A stretch of DNA of 18,123 nt from Pseudomonadota bacterium (lineage in GTDB: Bacteria; Pseudomonadota; Gammaproteobacteria; Steroidobacterales; Steroidobacteraceae): assembly GCA_021817875.1 (NCBI GenBank), contig JAKAFQ010000019.1:1-18123 (forward strand), written 5' to 3'. Both the position numbers and the translations under genes were made by a program. The notes under the pieces were generated by a model. The model was not told the origin of the DNA and made no database searches. It worked only from the letters and a program-made list of their open reading frames with translations. This document shows positions 1-6,399 of this stretch, piece after piece. How positions within the stretch are numbered: position 1 is the first letter of the stretch; every line of letters starts with the position of its first letter.

Positions 1-936
1 CGTCAGACGAAACCGTGCGCCGACGCGTCCGGCCCTGCCCCAATAGTCGCCTAACATGCCTCCGGTGACGGTTCCCGGAACTCCTCCCAGCAACGTCGCG
101 ACCCCGAGAAGCATGCCGGCGTCCGCGGCCGTGAGTCCGTAATTGCGCACGAACAGCGTCGGGCTCCACGGCACGATTGCGAAGCTTACAAAAGAGAAGG
201 TCGTGTATGCAGCAAGCGTCAGGGCATATGCTTTCTTGTGGGCGCGCACGTGGCCGGTCAGATTGGACTGCGTCGTCGGCGTGTCCGAACTGGCGGCGGA
301 GGTCGGCAGTTTTGCACGACGTGGCTCGGAAACCGAAAGCAGGAACAGCGCGACGAGAAATCCGGGCAGCCCGACCGCCACGAACGCCGCCTGCCATACC
401 TGCAGGTGGCCGAACACCGGTACATGTACGGTGCCTGCGCCGTGCAGCAGGCGCAAGACATACCCGCCTACGACCTGTGCGAGGCCAGAGCCGAGCATGA
501 TGCTGGCGGTGAACAGACCGATCACGCGGCCTCGGGATTCAAAGGGAAAGCTGTCGCCAATCATCGAGATTGCCGTTGGAATCAGCGTGGCCTCGCCAAC
601 CCCGACGCTGATTCTCGCCAGGAACAATTCGTCGTAGGTCCTCGCGAGACCGCATAATACCGTCGCTACCGACCAGCAGAAGACACCGGCGACAATCAGG
701 TTGCGGCGGTTGACGCGGTCGGCTGCCCAGCCGAAAGGTATGGCCATCACGCTGTAAAAGACAGCGAATGCGGCTCCAGCCAGCAGGCTGAGCCTGGTGT
801 CGCTGATGGACAACGCCTTCTCTATGGCCGGCATCAGGAGAAAGAAGATGTTACGGTCCGCAAAGGCAAAGAAGCTGGCAAGCATCAGCGCTGCCATGAG
901 GCGGAATCTATCGTGCGTCGGGCGGGGCGCCGTCAT
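1..936 (-). CDS. MFS transporter, spinster-like (C-terminal part outside window)
   Basis: The reverse strand is open from an ATG at 936 to the window edge, giving 312 codons with no stop. It is an inner-membrane carrier of the major facilitator superfamily; the substrate is unknown. Residues 12-40 form the first hydrophobic segment with a DRNI motif at 27-30. GWAADRVNRRN at 69-79 is the loop 2-3 signature (motif A), and RISVGVGEA at 108-116 matches the motif-B helix. The N-terminal half resembles the spinster-like group that is common beside TonB-dependent receptors in sphingomonads and related bacteria; that is family knowledge, not a search result. The ATG has no clear Shine-Dalgarno, so the start is moderately certain. 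The nearest upstream gene on this strand is the LysR regulator 680 bp away, which might control it. Confidence 0.88.
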   Translation of the reverse strand, partial: MTAPRPTHDRFRLMAALMLASFFAFADRNIFFLLMPAIEKALSISDTRLSLLAGAAFAVFYSVMAIPFGWAADRVNRRNLIVAGVFCWSVATVLCGLARTYDELFLARISVGVGEATLIPTAISMIGDSFPFESRGRVIGLFTASIMLGSGLAQVVGGYVLRLLHGAGTVHVPVFGHLQVWQAAFVAVGLPGFLVALFLLSVSEPRRAKLPTSAASSDTPTTQSNLTGHVRAHKKAYALTLAAYTTFSFVSFAIVPWSPTLFVRNYGLTAADAGMLLGVATLLGGVPGTVTGGMLGDYWGRAGRVGARFRLT

Positions 937-1618
937 GATGGGAGGCGCAAGGGCAGAATCGCGGATCGTCGCCGGCGCCGACGGACGGGGCTGGGCGGTG
1001 AGCGCGCGCACCGGACTCCGGGTCGATCAGCGCTCGACAGGATCGGTTGCGGTGATTCTGAGCTTGCGCCTGCGGCACGATGAACAAAAAAGATCGCGAG
1101 ATCCCGGATGCCCAGGGGTCGTTTTGATTTGGAGTTCGCACGAGATGAGCGTCCCGGCATCAGTTCCTCTCCTGGCGCGGTTGTGCACAATGGCGCGTGG
1201 TTTCCGGTACGCGCGCAGACCGGACGTCGTGCTGAGATGTTAGCGGCTTTGCATTCGGGCAGGGAAATGATCGGTATCGTTTGTGGGCATCGATGCGGTC
1301 TATAGAAGTGGCGAGATGCGGCTGGAATTCTCCGGCCCTGAAGGTTGCCTGCCGAGCAGGGATTCACCCATGAAGGAAGGGTATCCCCGACATTCCCTCT
1401 GTCGGCACGCCGCGACCGTCTCGGTCATGCATCGGCGCTGCCGGCCCGCCCACCACAGGCTGAGCTCCGAGAGTACCGCGCGGGCCGTTGGTCTTCGACC
1501 GGCAACGCGCGTCACCGTGGTGGCGCATTCCGGCAAGTGCCGTGGACGCTTCAGGTGCGACGGGCGCTCGAGCAGGCCGATTCCGCGCTGGCGCCGCGTT
1601 CCGCGGACGCACAGGCCA
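937..1618. other. 682-bp intergenic region, no recognisable gene
   Basis: This region lies between the 3' end of the LysR gene and the 5' end of the MFS gene, both on the minus strand. Open frames exist on both strands, as expected at this GC content, but none has recognisable motifs or a convincing ribosome binding site. Just after the LysR stop there is a 5-bp stem with a 3-nt loop (CCGCG TTC CGCGG, 1594-1606). At 1086-1103 the minus strand reads a 4-bp GATC stem followed by six T residues. The MFS promoter is probably here, but I could not identify it. Confidence 0.5.
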
Positions 1619-2563
1619 TCAATTGGCGCTGGATGCTTCCATGCGCGAGGCACAGGGGCGCATGCGCGCCCAGCGTGGCAGTTTCTTCACGTCCATCGTT
1701 GCGATGACCTGGTGCACAATGTCCACGAACAGGCGGGACTGCGGCGATTCCGCCTTCCAATGAACTCCGACGATGCGCTCCGGCTTCGGATCGTCTATGG
1801 GAATGAATACCAGATCATCGCCAACCTGCGAGTCCGCCGACAGCACCGCATGGGTTTTGGTCCATCGAGCCACTTGGTAGAGCGTGTCTATCAGGTTCAG
1901 CTCCGCGACGATAGTAGGTTGAGCCCCGACCGATTGAAGGCAATGGTCGAAAATCCGTCGTGCCGCGATTTCGCGCGACGGCAGGACCACCGGTAAGCGG
2001 TGCAGCTCGATCATCCGCAGGCGTTTGCGTTTCGCCATCGGATGGTCGCGTGAGACCGTCAGACCGAATTCCTCTGAATATAGTGGTTCAAAGCCGGCAC
2101 ATTGGCTGGCGGGGTCCTCCTCGCCGATCCCGAAGTCGTAACCGCCCTTCACGAGATCGTCCCTGAACATTTCAGAAAGACTCTCGTGGACGCTGATCTG
2201 AACACAGGAGGCGCTGCGCGCAAACTCGCTCAAGCAGAACGGCAGAATGTCCGTGGCGAATACGTGCGCCCCGATCAACAACGTCATCTCTCCGGTCAGA
2301 CCTCGTCCGGCGCCTCTTACGGCCCTGATCGCGTTATCGAGCTCTCTGATGGCGCATCGCGCACCGGGAAGAAATGCTTCGCCAGCGCTGGTCAGGGTGA
2401 CCGTTCTGCCGCATCGGTCAAATAGCCGATATCCGAGCTCCTGCTCGAGCTGCTGAACCTGGTGCGACAGCGTCGACTGCGTTACGTGTACGACCTGCGC
2501 CGCCCGCGTAAAGCTCGCATGCTCGGCTATGGCCAGAAAATACCGGATATGGCGCAGTTCCAT
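1619..2563 (-). CDS. LysR-family transcriptional regulator, CynR-like
   Basis: A DNA-binding regulator of 314 residues, the usual LysR length. The preferred start is the ATG at 2563 (MELRHIRYFLAIAE), because LysR proteins typically begin there. The frame also offers ATG 2581 and GTG 2590, which would add only a short non-family extension. The winged HTH covers roughly residues 1-60, with FTRAAQVVHVTQSTLSHQV at 17-35 as the recognition helix region and LFDRCGRTVTLTSAG completing the wing. The rest is a periplasmic-binding-protein-like effector domain. The N-terminus resembles CynR, but there is no cyanase operon here, so the effector is unknown. It is divergent from the first TonB-dependent receptor, the classic LysR arrangement, so that receptor is its most likely target. 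The MFS gene downstream on the same strand is a second candidate. Confidence 0.93.
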   Translation of the reverse strand: MELRHIRYFLAIAEHASFTRAAQVVHVTQSTLSHQVQQLEQELGYRLFDRCGRTVTLTSAGEAFLPGARCAIRELDNAIRAVRGAGRGLTGEMTLLIGAHVFATDILPFCLSEFARSASCVQISVHESLSEMFRDDLVKGGYDFGIGEEDPASQCAGFEPLYSEEFGLTVSRDHPMAKRKRLRMIELHRLPVVLPSREIAARRIFDHCLQSVGAQPTIVAELNLIDTLYQVARWTKTHAVLSADSQVGDDLVFIPIDDPKPERIVGVHWKAESPQSRLFVDIVHQVIATMDVKKLPRWARMRPCASRMEASSAN

Positions 2564-2598
2564 CGTCCTTTGACTCCACATGGCCCCCACATGGTCAG

Positions 2599-2613
2599 GG
2601 TCGAAAGACGACC
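2599..2613. promoter_or_regulatory. Inverted repeat GGTCG-N5-CGACC, candidate LysR operator
   Basis: A perfect 5-bp inverted repeat with a 5-nt centre, about 35 bp upstream of the LysR start codon. Allowing one bulged base, the arms extend to 7 bp. It lies in the predicted lysR leader, where an autoregulatory site would be expected. LysR proteins typically bind T-N11-A dyads, and this site matches only loosely, so operator function is inference. Confidence 0.3.
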
Positions 2614-2630
2614 TGCCATAATTTTGGGCT

Positions 2631-2660
2631 AGTTTCCCACCGAGATCACGCCGGTGTCAA
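2631..2660 (-). promoter_or_regulatory. Candidate sigma70 promoter for the LysR gene
   Basis: On the minus strand a consensus -35 TTGACA (2660-2655) is followed after 18 nt by a poor -10, GAAACT (2636-2631, 3 of 6 matches). The position, 68 bp upstream of the preferred start codon, is reasonable. The weak -10 fits a regulator expressed at low level or needing activation, but could also be chance. Confidence 0.3.
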
Positions 2661-2837
2661 TGCAGCGGCCAAATCAGGCGCCGCGGACAGCCGACCGGCC
2701 CGCGCGGACTTGCGCATTGACGTTCCGCGCCAGTCCGGGCCATTCGCACACTGAATGCAAGATGAAGACAGCGGCGCGCCACACCCTGCGCGCCGGTGCG
2801 CCGAACACCGTCGGGCTCTCCACGCCAGAGCATATGG

Positions 2838-2866
2838 TCGACATCGATTCATGGCATGCATATCAA
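2838..2866 (+). promoter_or_regulatory. Candidate sigma70 promoter for the first TonB receptor
   Basis: TCGACA (2838-2843, 5 of 6 matches) and TATCAA (2861-2866, 4 of 6) are separated by exactly 17 nt. Transcription would begin near 2873, leaving a leader of about 130 nt before the receptor start at 3006. The palindrome at 2887-2897 falls just downstream of that start, where a bound repressor could block transcription. Confidence 0.42.
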
Positions 2867-2886
2867 TCATTTCTCCTTTGACAACC

Positions 2887-2897
2887 TTATCCGATAA
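2887..2897. promoter_or_regulatory. Palindrome TTATCCGATAA, candidate operator
   Basis: A perfect 5-bp inverted repeat around one central base, in an AT-rich patch of the LysR/receptor intergenic region. Symmetric 11-bp sites of this kind often bind dimeric regulators. No known consensus is claimed. It is a candidate site for the adjacent LysR protein or another regulator. Confidence 0.3.
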
Positions 2898-3005
2898 TCT
2901 CCGGGTCGACCGCCTTTTCGACACATCAATGGCGCGTCGACGGCGACTCGGTTCGCCAGCAGGCACTGGCCCGCGAGACATAACGCTGCGTAAATGGGGG
3001 AAGTC

Positions 3006-5285
3006 ATGCGCCGATGGATCATGTTGCTGTCCATGGTGTTGAGCCCGGCTGCGACAGTATGGGCGAGCTCGCCTACGGCGGCCGCGCCACAGCTGCGAGA
3101 GGTCATTGTGACGGCGGAGCGCAGGCAGGAAAACATTCAACACACCACACTGGCGATCCAGGCGATTTCCGGGCAGTCACTGGTCGACACGGGTGCGAAC
3201 GGTATCGCGGCCTTGACCAGACTGGTTCCCGGGGTGCAGATCGGCGTCGCAGCGAGCGTTCCGCAGGTGTACATACGCGGCGTCGGCTCGAACTACATGA
3301 ACGCCTACAATTCGCCCGCGATACTCATGAGTGTCGATGGTGTTCCAAACAGCGAGCCCTGGGCATCGAGCGGCGAGCTGTATGACCTGGCACGGGTCGA
3401 GGTCATCAAAGGGCCTCAGGGCACCTTGTATGGCCGGAATGCGACGGGCGGTGCAGTGAACATCATCACGAACAGGCCGGCTCTCGGCCGTCGCGGCGGC
3501 TATGTGAGCGTGGACGTCGGGAACTATGATCAAATAGAGACGACCGGCGCCGTGGATATTCCGCTGTCCGGGTCCGTCGCGGCAAGAGTGGCCTTCCATA
3601 GGCTGAAGCATCAGGGTTACCTGACTAACGGCTACAATGACGCTGACCAGACGGCGGGACGCGCGGAATTGCTATGGAAGCCCCCGGAATACCGGATGTC
3701 ATTGCTGCTCGAGGCGGAGTATGTCCACGAGGGAGGAAAGGGTTCCGGAGACGTCCCGATTACACCTTCCGGCGCATACGCCAATCCGACCAATCCGTGG
3801 CAGGCGCCGCCGCCGGGCAACCCGCTCCTTCCCGCAGATCAGCCGAGGTGCATCGGGCCGGCCGTCAACGTCGCGTTCCCTTACTGCTACCAGGCAGACG
3901 GGTACCAGCGCTTGGACAACTGGCGGCTGAACGCGCAATTCAAATTGGATCTCGGCTTTGGAACGTTGACGGTGATACCGGCCTATTGGCACATTCACGC
4001 GGACATATTCGGACACCCGCGCATGGCTGACAATTACATCAATACGACGTCGCAGATGCGGTCGGTCGAGGCCCGGCTGGCCTCGAATGATGACAAGGAC
4101 AGCCCGTTCACGTGGCTGGTCGGAGCGTACTGGTCGATTGACAACGACCACGTGCCGCAGTCGTTCTGGCAACCCACCAACTATCCGCATCCGCCATATC
4201 GATTTTTCCCCATTCTGAATCCCGTGCACATGATGGACGAGAGCTATGCCGCGTTCACCCAGGACACGTACAAGGTAACCAGCGCCTTTCGCATAACGGC
4301 CGGCCTCCGCTACACCTATGAGAAGAAGACAAAAGACGGTTATCAGCAAATTACCGCATCAGCAGCCGCCTGCTCCTATCCGAGCCTCACGAGTTACGAT
4401 GTGCTCACGGGACGCTGTACCATCGCGGAAATCGGCGCGGCAGGCTGGCATTCGATCCAATGGCTGGGTGCGGCCGAATACCGGCTGAGTCCGACCTCGA
4501 TGGTCTATGTGCGCGCCAGCACCGGCGAGCACGCCGGAGGGTTCTTTCAGGGTCTGCCACCGGACACCTATAAGCCCGAGTGGCTCAACGCGTACTCGCT
4601 CGGCACAAAGAACAGATTCATCGACAATCGGCTGCAGTTCAACGCCGAGCTCTTCGATTGGTACTACCGGGACATGCAGGTATCTACGGTCGGGCCGCTC
4701 AATCCGCCGACCATTTTCGGTTCGGTCACGCTGAATGCGGGGCGGGCTCATATTTACGGACTGGACGTACAGGCGAAGTTCGCTGCGACGGCGCGTGATG
4801 TCGTCGGTGGTGACGTTGAATATCTTCATGCACAGAACACCCAATTCGTGTATCCCGTTCTCGGGCCGGTCGCGCCCGGCCGCTGCAGCTCGGTGGCGGT
4901 CCAGGGGATTGGAGGGTTCGAAAATTGCAGCGGCACCGATCTGCTCAATGCGCCGAAGTGGGATCTGAATTTGAATTATCGACACGTGTTCCCGCTGTCG
5001 AATGGCGGCGACCTGGTGGCCGAAGTCGCGAGTCACATTGAAACGGGCGCCTGGCTCGGCTTCGATGAGACGGTCCACGAGCAGCGCAGTGCGTATCACA
5101 AGACGAATCTCAGCGTGACGTACGCTTCCCCAAGCGGCAACTGGACATTTCAGGCGTATGTGAACAACGTGGAAAATGCCGCCGTACGTTCGCTCTTGCA
5201 GAACGGCAGCGTCACCCGGTCGCCTTGGGTTTTCCTGTCCGACCCGCGTGTTTACGGCGTCCGCGCGACGCTGCATTTCCGCTGA
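3006..5285 (+). CDS. TonB-dependent outer membrane receptor
   Basis: A 759-residue outer-membrane active transporter driven by TonB-ExbBD; the ligand is unknown. I prefer the ATG at 3006 over the in-frame ATG at 2994 because GGGGGAAG (2997-3004) is a ribosome binding site for the former and it starts a clean signal peptide (MRRWIMLLSMVL, cleavage near residue 20 after VWA). The TonB box is REVIVTAERR at 31-40. The plug follows with VYIRGVGSN (88-96), VDGVP (110-114) and RVEVIKGPQGTLYGRNATGG (130-149). The remainder is the 22-strand barrel, ending in HFR. There is no N-terminal signalling domain, so it is not a FecA-type transducer. The mature protein has exactly six cysteines in three close pairs (282/294, 456/471, 627/641), probably loop disulphides. 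It is divergent from the LysR gene and convergent with the SDR gene. Confidence 0.95.
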   Translation: MRRWIMLLSMVLSPAATVWASSPTAAAPQLREVIVTAERRQENIQHTTLAIQAISGQSLVDTGANGIAALTRLVPGVQIGVAASVPQVYIRGVGSNYMNAYNSPAILMSVDGVPNSEPWASSGELYDLARVEVIKGPQGTLYGRNATGGAVNIITNRPALGRRGGYVSVDVGNYDQIETTGAVDIPLSGSVAARVAFHRLKHQGYLTNGYNDADQTAGRAELLWKPPEYRMSLLLEAEYVHEGGKGSGDVPITPSGAYANPTNPWQAPPPGNPLLPADQPRCIGPAVNVAFPYCYQADGYQRLDNWRLNAQFKLDLGFGTLTVIPAYWHIHADIFGHPRMADNYINTTSQMRSVEARLASNDDKDSPFTWLVGAYWSIDNDHVPQSFWQPTNYPHPPYRFFPILNPVHMMDESYAAFTQDTYKVTSAFRITAGLRYTYEKKTKDGYQQITASAAACSYPSLTSYDVLTGRCTIAEIGAAGWHSIQWLGAAEYRLSPTSMVYVRASTGEHAGGFFQGLPPDTYKPEWLNAYSLGTKNRFIDNRLQFNAELFDWYYRDMQVSTVGPLNPPTIFGSVTLNAGRAHIYGLDVQAKFAATARDVVGGDVEYLHAQNTQFVYPVLGPVAPGRCSSVAVQGIGGFENCSGTDLLNAPKWDLNLNYRHVFPLSNGGDLVAEVASHIETGAWLGFDETVHEQRSAYHKTNLSVTYASPSGNWTFQAYVNNVENAAVRSLLQNGSVTRSPWVFLSDPRVYGVRATLHFR

Positions 5286-5388
5286 GCTGTCGCCGTGCCT
5301 GTGATGGCGGTCTGCCCGGCACGCGTTCGAGATTTCGTGGCCGGATACGGTGCGCGGTCGCTGAGCTGCCGCGATATCGATATACGAC

Positions 5389-5409
5389 GCCGCCGCGCAG
5401 TTCGGCGGC
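5389..5409. other. Stem-loop between convergent receptor and SDR genes
   Basis: GCCGCC (5389-5394) and GGCGGC (5404-5409) form a 6-bp stem with a 9-nt loop. A second, competing stem pairs GCGCAG (5395-5400) with CTGCGC (5414-5419). The site lies in the 245-bp gap between convergent genes, where a terminator is expected, but neither strand has a T tract. Confidence 0.3.
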
Positions 5410-5530
5410 TACGCTGCGCGAGCCGGCAAGCCCACCCCGGGCAAGCCGATGTGCCGTAGGTCGGTGCGCTTGACCAGGAGTGAACGGCGCTTCCCGTCCG
5501 GAGCGCGAAATTGCGGGCAACTGGAACCCG

Positions 5531-6328
5531 TCAGCCGCGCGTCGTGCCGTAAAACGCCTCGAGCACCACGGGGCTTTCAGGCAGGGTGGAGCCCCCGTCC
5601 ACCACGATGGTCTGACCGGTAATGTAGCTCGCCGCATCAGAAGCGAGAAACAGCATCGTGTTGGCGATGTCCGCGGGCTTGCCGAGTGCTCCCATCGGGA
5701 TCTGGCGCGCCATCTCGGCAATTGCTTCAGGTCCACCGAGCGCGAGCATGGCTGTGGTGAGGATGTAGCCCGGTTCCACCCCATTGACGGTGATGTTCTG
5801 GCGCGCAAATTCAAGCGCGGCCGTGCGGATCAGCCCGTTCATCCCGCCTTTCGACGCGGCGTAGTGCGCAGTACCCGGCATCGCCACGTTCGGGCCGGTG
5901 ACCGAGGAGGTGAACAGAAAGCGACCACCCCCCTGCCTGCGCAGGTGTGGGGCGGCCTCGCTTATGAACCAGAATCCCGCCTTCAGATTGACGGCCAGCG
6001 TTCGCTCAAGATTCTCGTCCGACAGTTCCTCAATCGTGTATATCGGATACACCGCCGCGTTGTGAACGACGATGTCGAGCCGGCCGAACCGCTCCACCGT
6101 GGCGGCGACCACGCGCCGTACCTGCTCGTGGTGACCGACGTCAGTCTGGCTGAACCAGGCGGTCGCACCGGATTTCGTGATCGCCTCCGCGACCGCTGCG
6201 CCATTGCTGCCACGGGTCGCAATGACCACCTTGGCGCCGGCGCGCGCGAATGTATGCGCGATCTCCTCGCCAATGCCCTGACCGGCGCCGGTCACAATCG
6301 CCACTTTGCCCGACAGATCGACTTGCAT
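5531..6328 (-). CDS. Short-chain dehydrogenase/reductase (classical SDR)
   Basis: A cytoplasmic NAD(P)-dependent oxidoreductase of 265 residues, the normal classical SDR size. The ATG at 6328 (MQVDLSGKVAIVTG) is chosen because GAGG at 6340-6337 stands 8 nt upstream; GTG 6337 and ATG 6334 are too close to it. In this numbering the Rossmann motif TGAGQGIG is at 13-20, NAA at 90-92, the active-site Asn in VNL at 114, catalytic Ser at about 142, and the Tyr-x3-Lys pair is Y156/K160 (YAASK). The Rossmann beta-2 end reads ATR rather than an acidic residue, hinting at NADP preference. It ends in the usual GQTIVVDGG followed by a short tail. It lies 71 bp downstream of the second TonB receptor and is probably co-transcribed. 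The substrate cannot be assigned from sequence. Confidence 0.95.
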   Translation of the reverse strand: MQVDLSGKVAIVTGAGQGIGEEIAHTFARAGAKVVIATRGSNGAAVAEAITKSGATAWFSQTDVGHHEQVRRVVAATVERFGRLDIVVHNAAVYPIYTIEELSDENLERTLAVNLKAGFWFISEAAPHLRRQGGGRFLFTSSVTGPNVAMPGTAHYAASKGGMNGLIRTAALEFARQNITVNGVEPGYILTTAMLALGGPEAIAEMARQIPMGALGKPADIANTMLFLASDAASYITGQTIVVDGGSTLPESPVVLEAFYGTTRG

Positions 6329-6364
6329 GGACATCACCTCAATTGAACCTTGAAGCCTGGCCGC

Positions 6365-6386
6365 CGCGCCGGAGTCGTCCGGCGCG
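6365..6386 (-). other. Perfect 9-bp-stem hairpin between receptor and SDR genes
   Basis: CGCGCCGGA and TCCGGCGCG flank a 4-nt loop with no mismatch, starting 13 nt after the receptor stop. No T run follows in the direction of transcription, so a classical intrinsic terminator is not supported. It could be an intercistronic hairpin that protects the receptor mRNA from 3' decay or partially terminates, making SDR expression lower than receptor expression. Confidence 0.6.
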
Positions 6387-6399
6387 TTCCGGCAACCCG

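Larger units (their letters stand above)
2591..3005. other. Divergent LysR / TonB-receptor regulatory region
   Basis: About 415 bp separate the two divergent genes. The region has candidate promoters for both directions and two short inverted repeats, listed separately. A fairly AT-rich stretch at about 2840-2900 stands out from the GC-rich surroundings. No convincing gene is present. Confidence 0.55.

Noticed and set aside
1086..1103. GATC stem followed by six T on the minus strand, terminator-like
   Set aside because: The stem has only 4 bp and is over 500 nt from the end of the nearest upstream gene. Too weak to call.
1283..1996. 237-codon plus-strand frame over the gap and the LysR 3' end
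   Set aside because: No motif, no ribosome binding site, and half of it is antisense to the LysR gene.
2646..2870. 74-codon minus-strand frame preceded by AAAGGAG
   Set aside because: The purine-rich site is attractive but only 2 nt from the first ATG (11 nt from the next). The protein has no recognisable feature, and the frame lies in the divergent regulatory region.
2878..2883. Consensus TTGACA upstream of the first TonB receptor
   Set aside because: No acceptable -10 at 16-18 nt; the nearby GATAAT is only 9 nt away.
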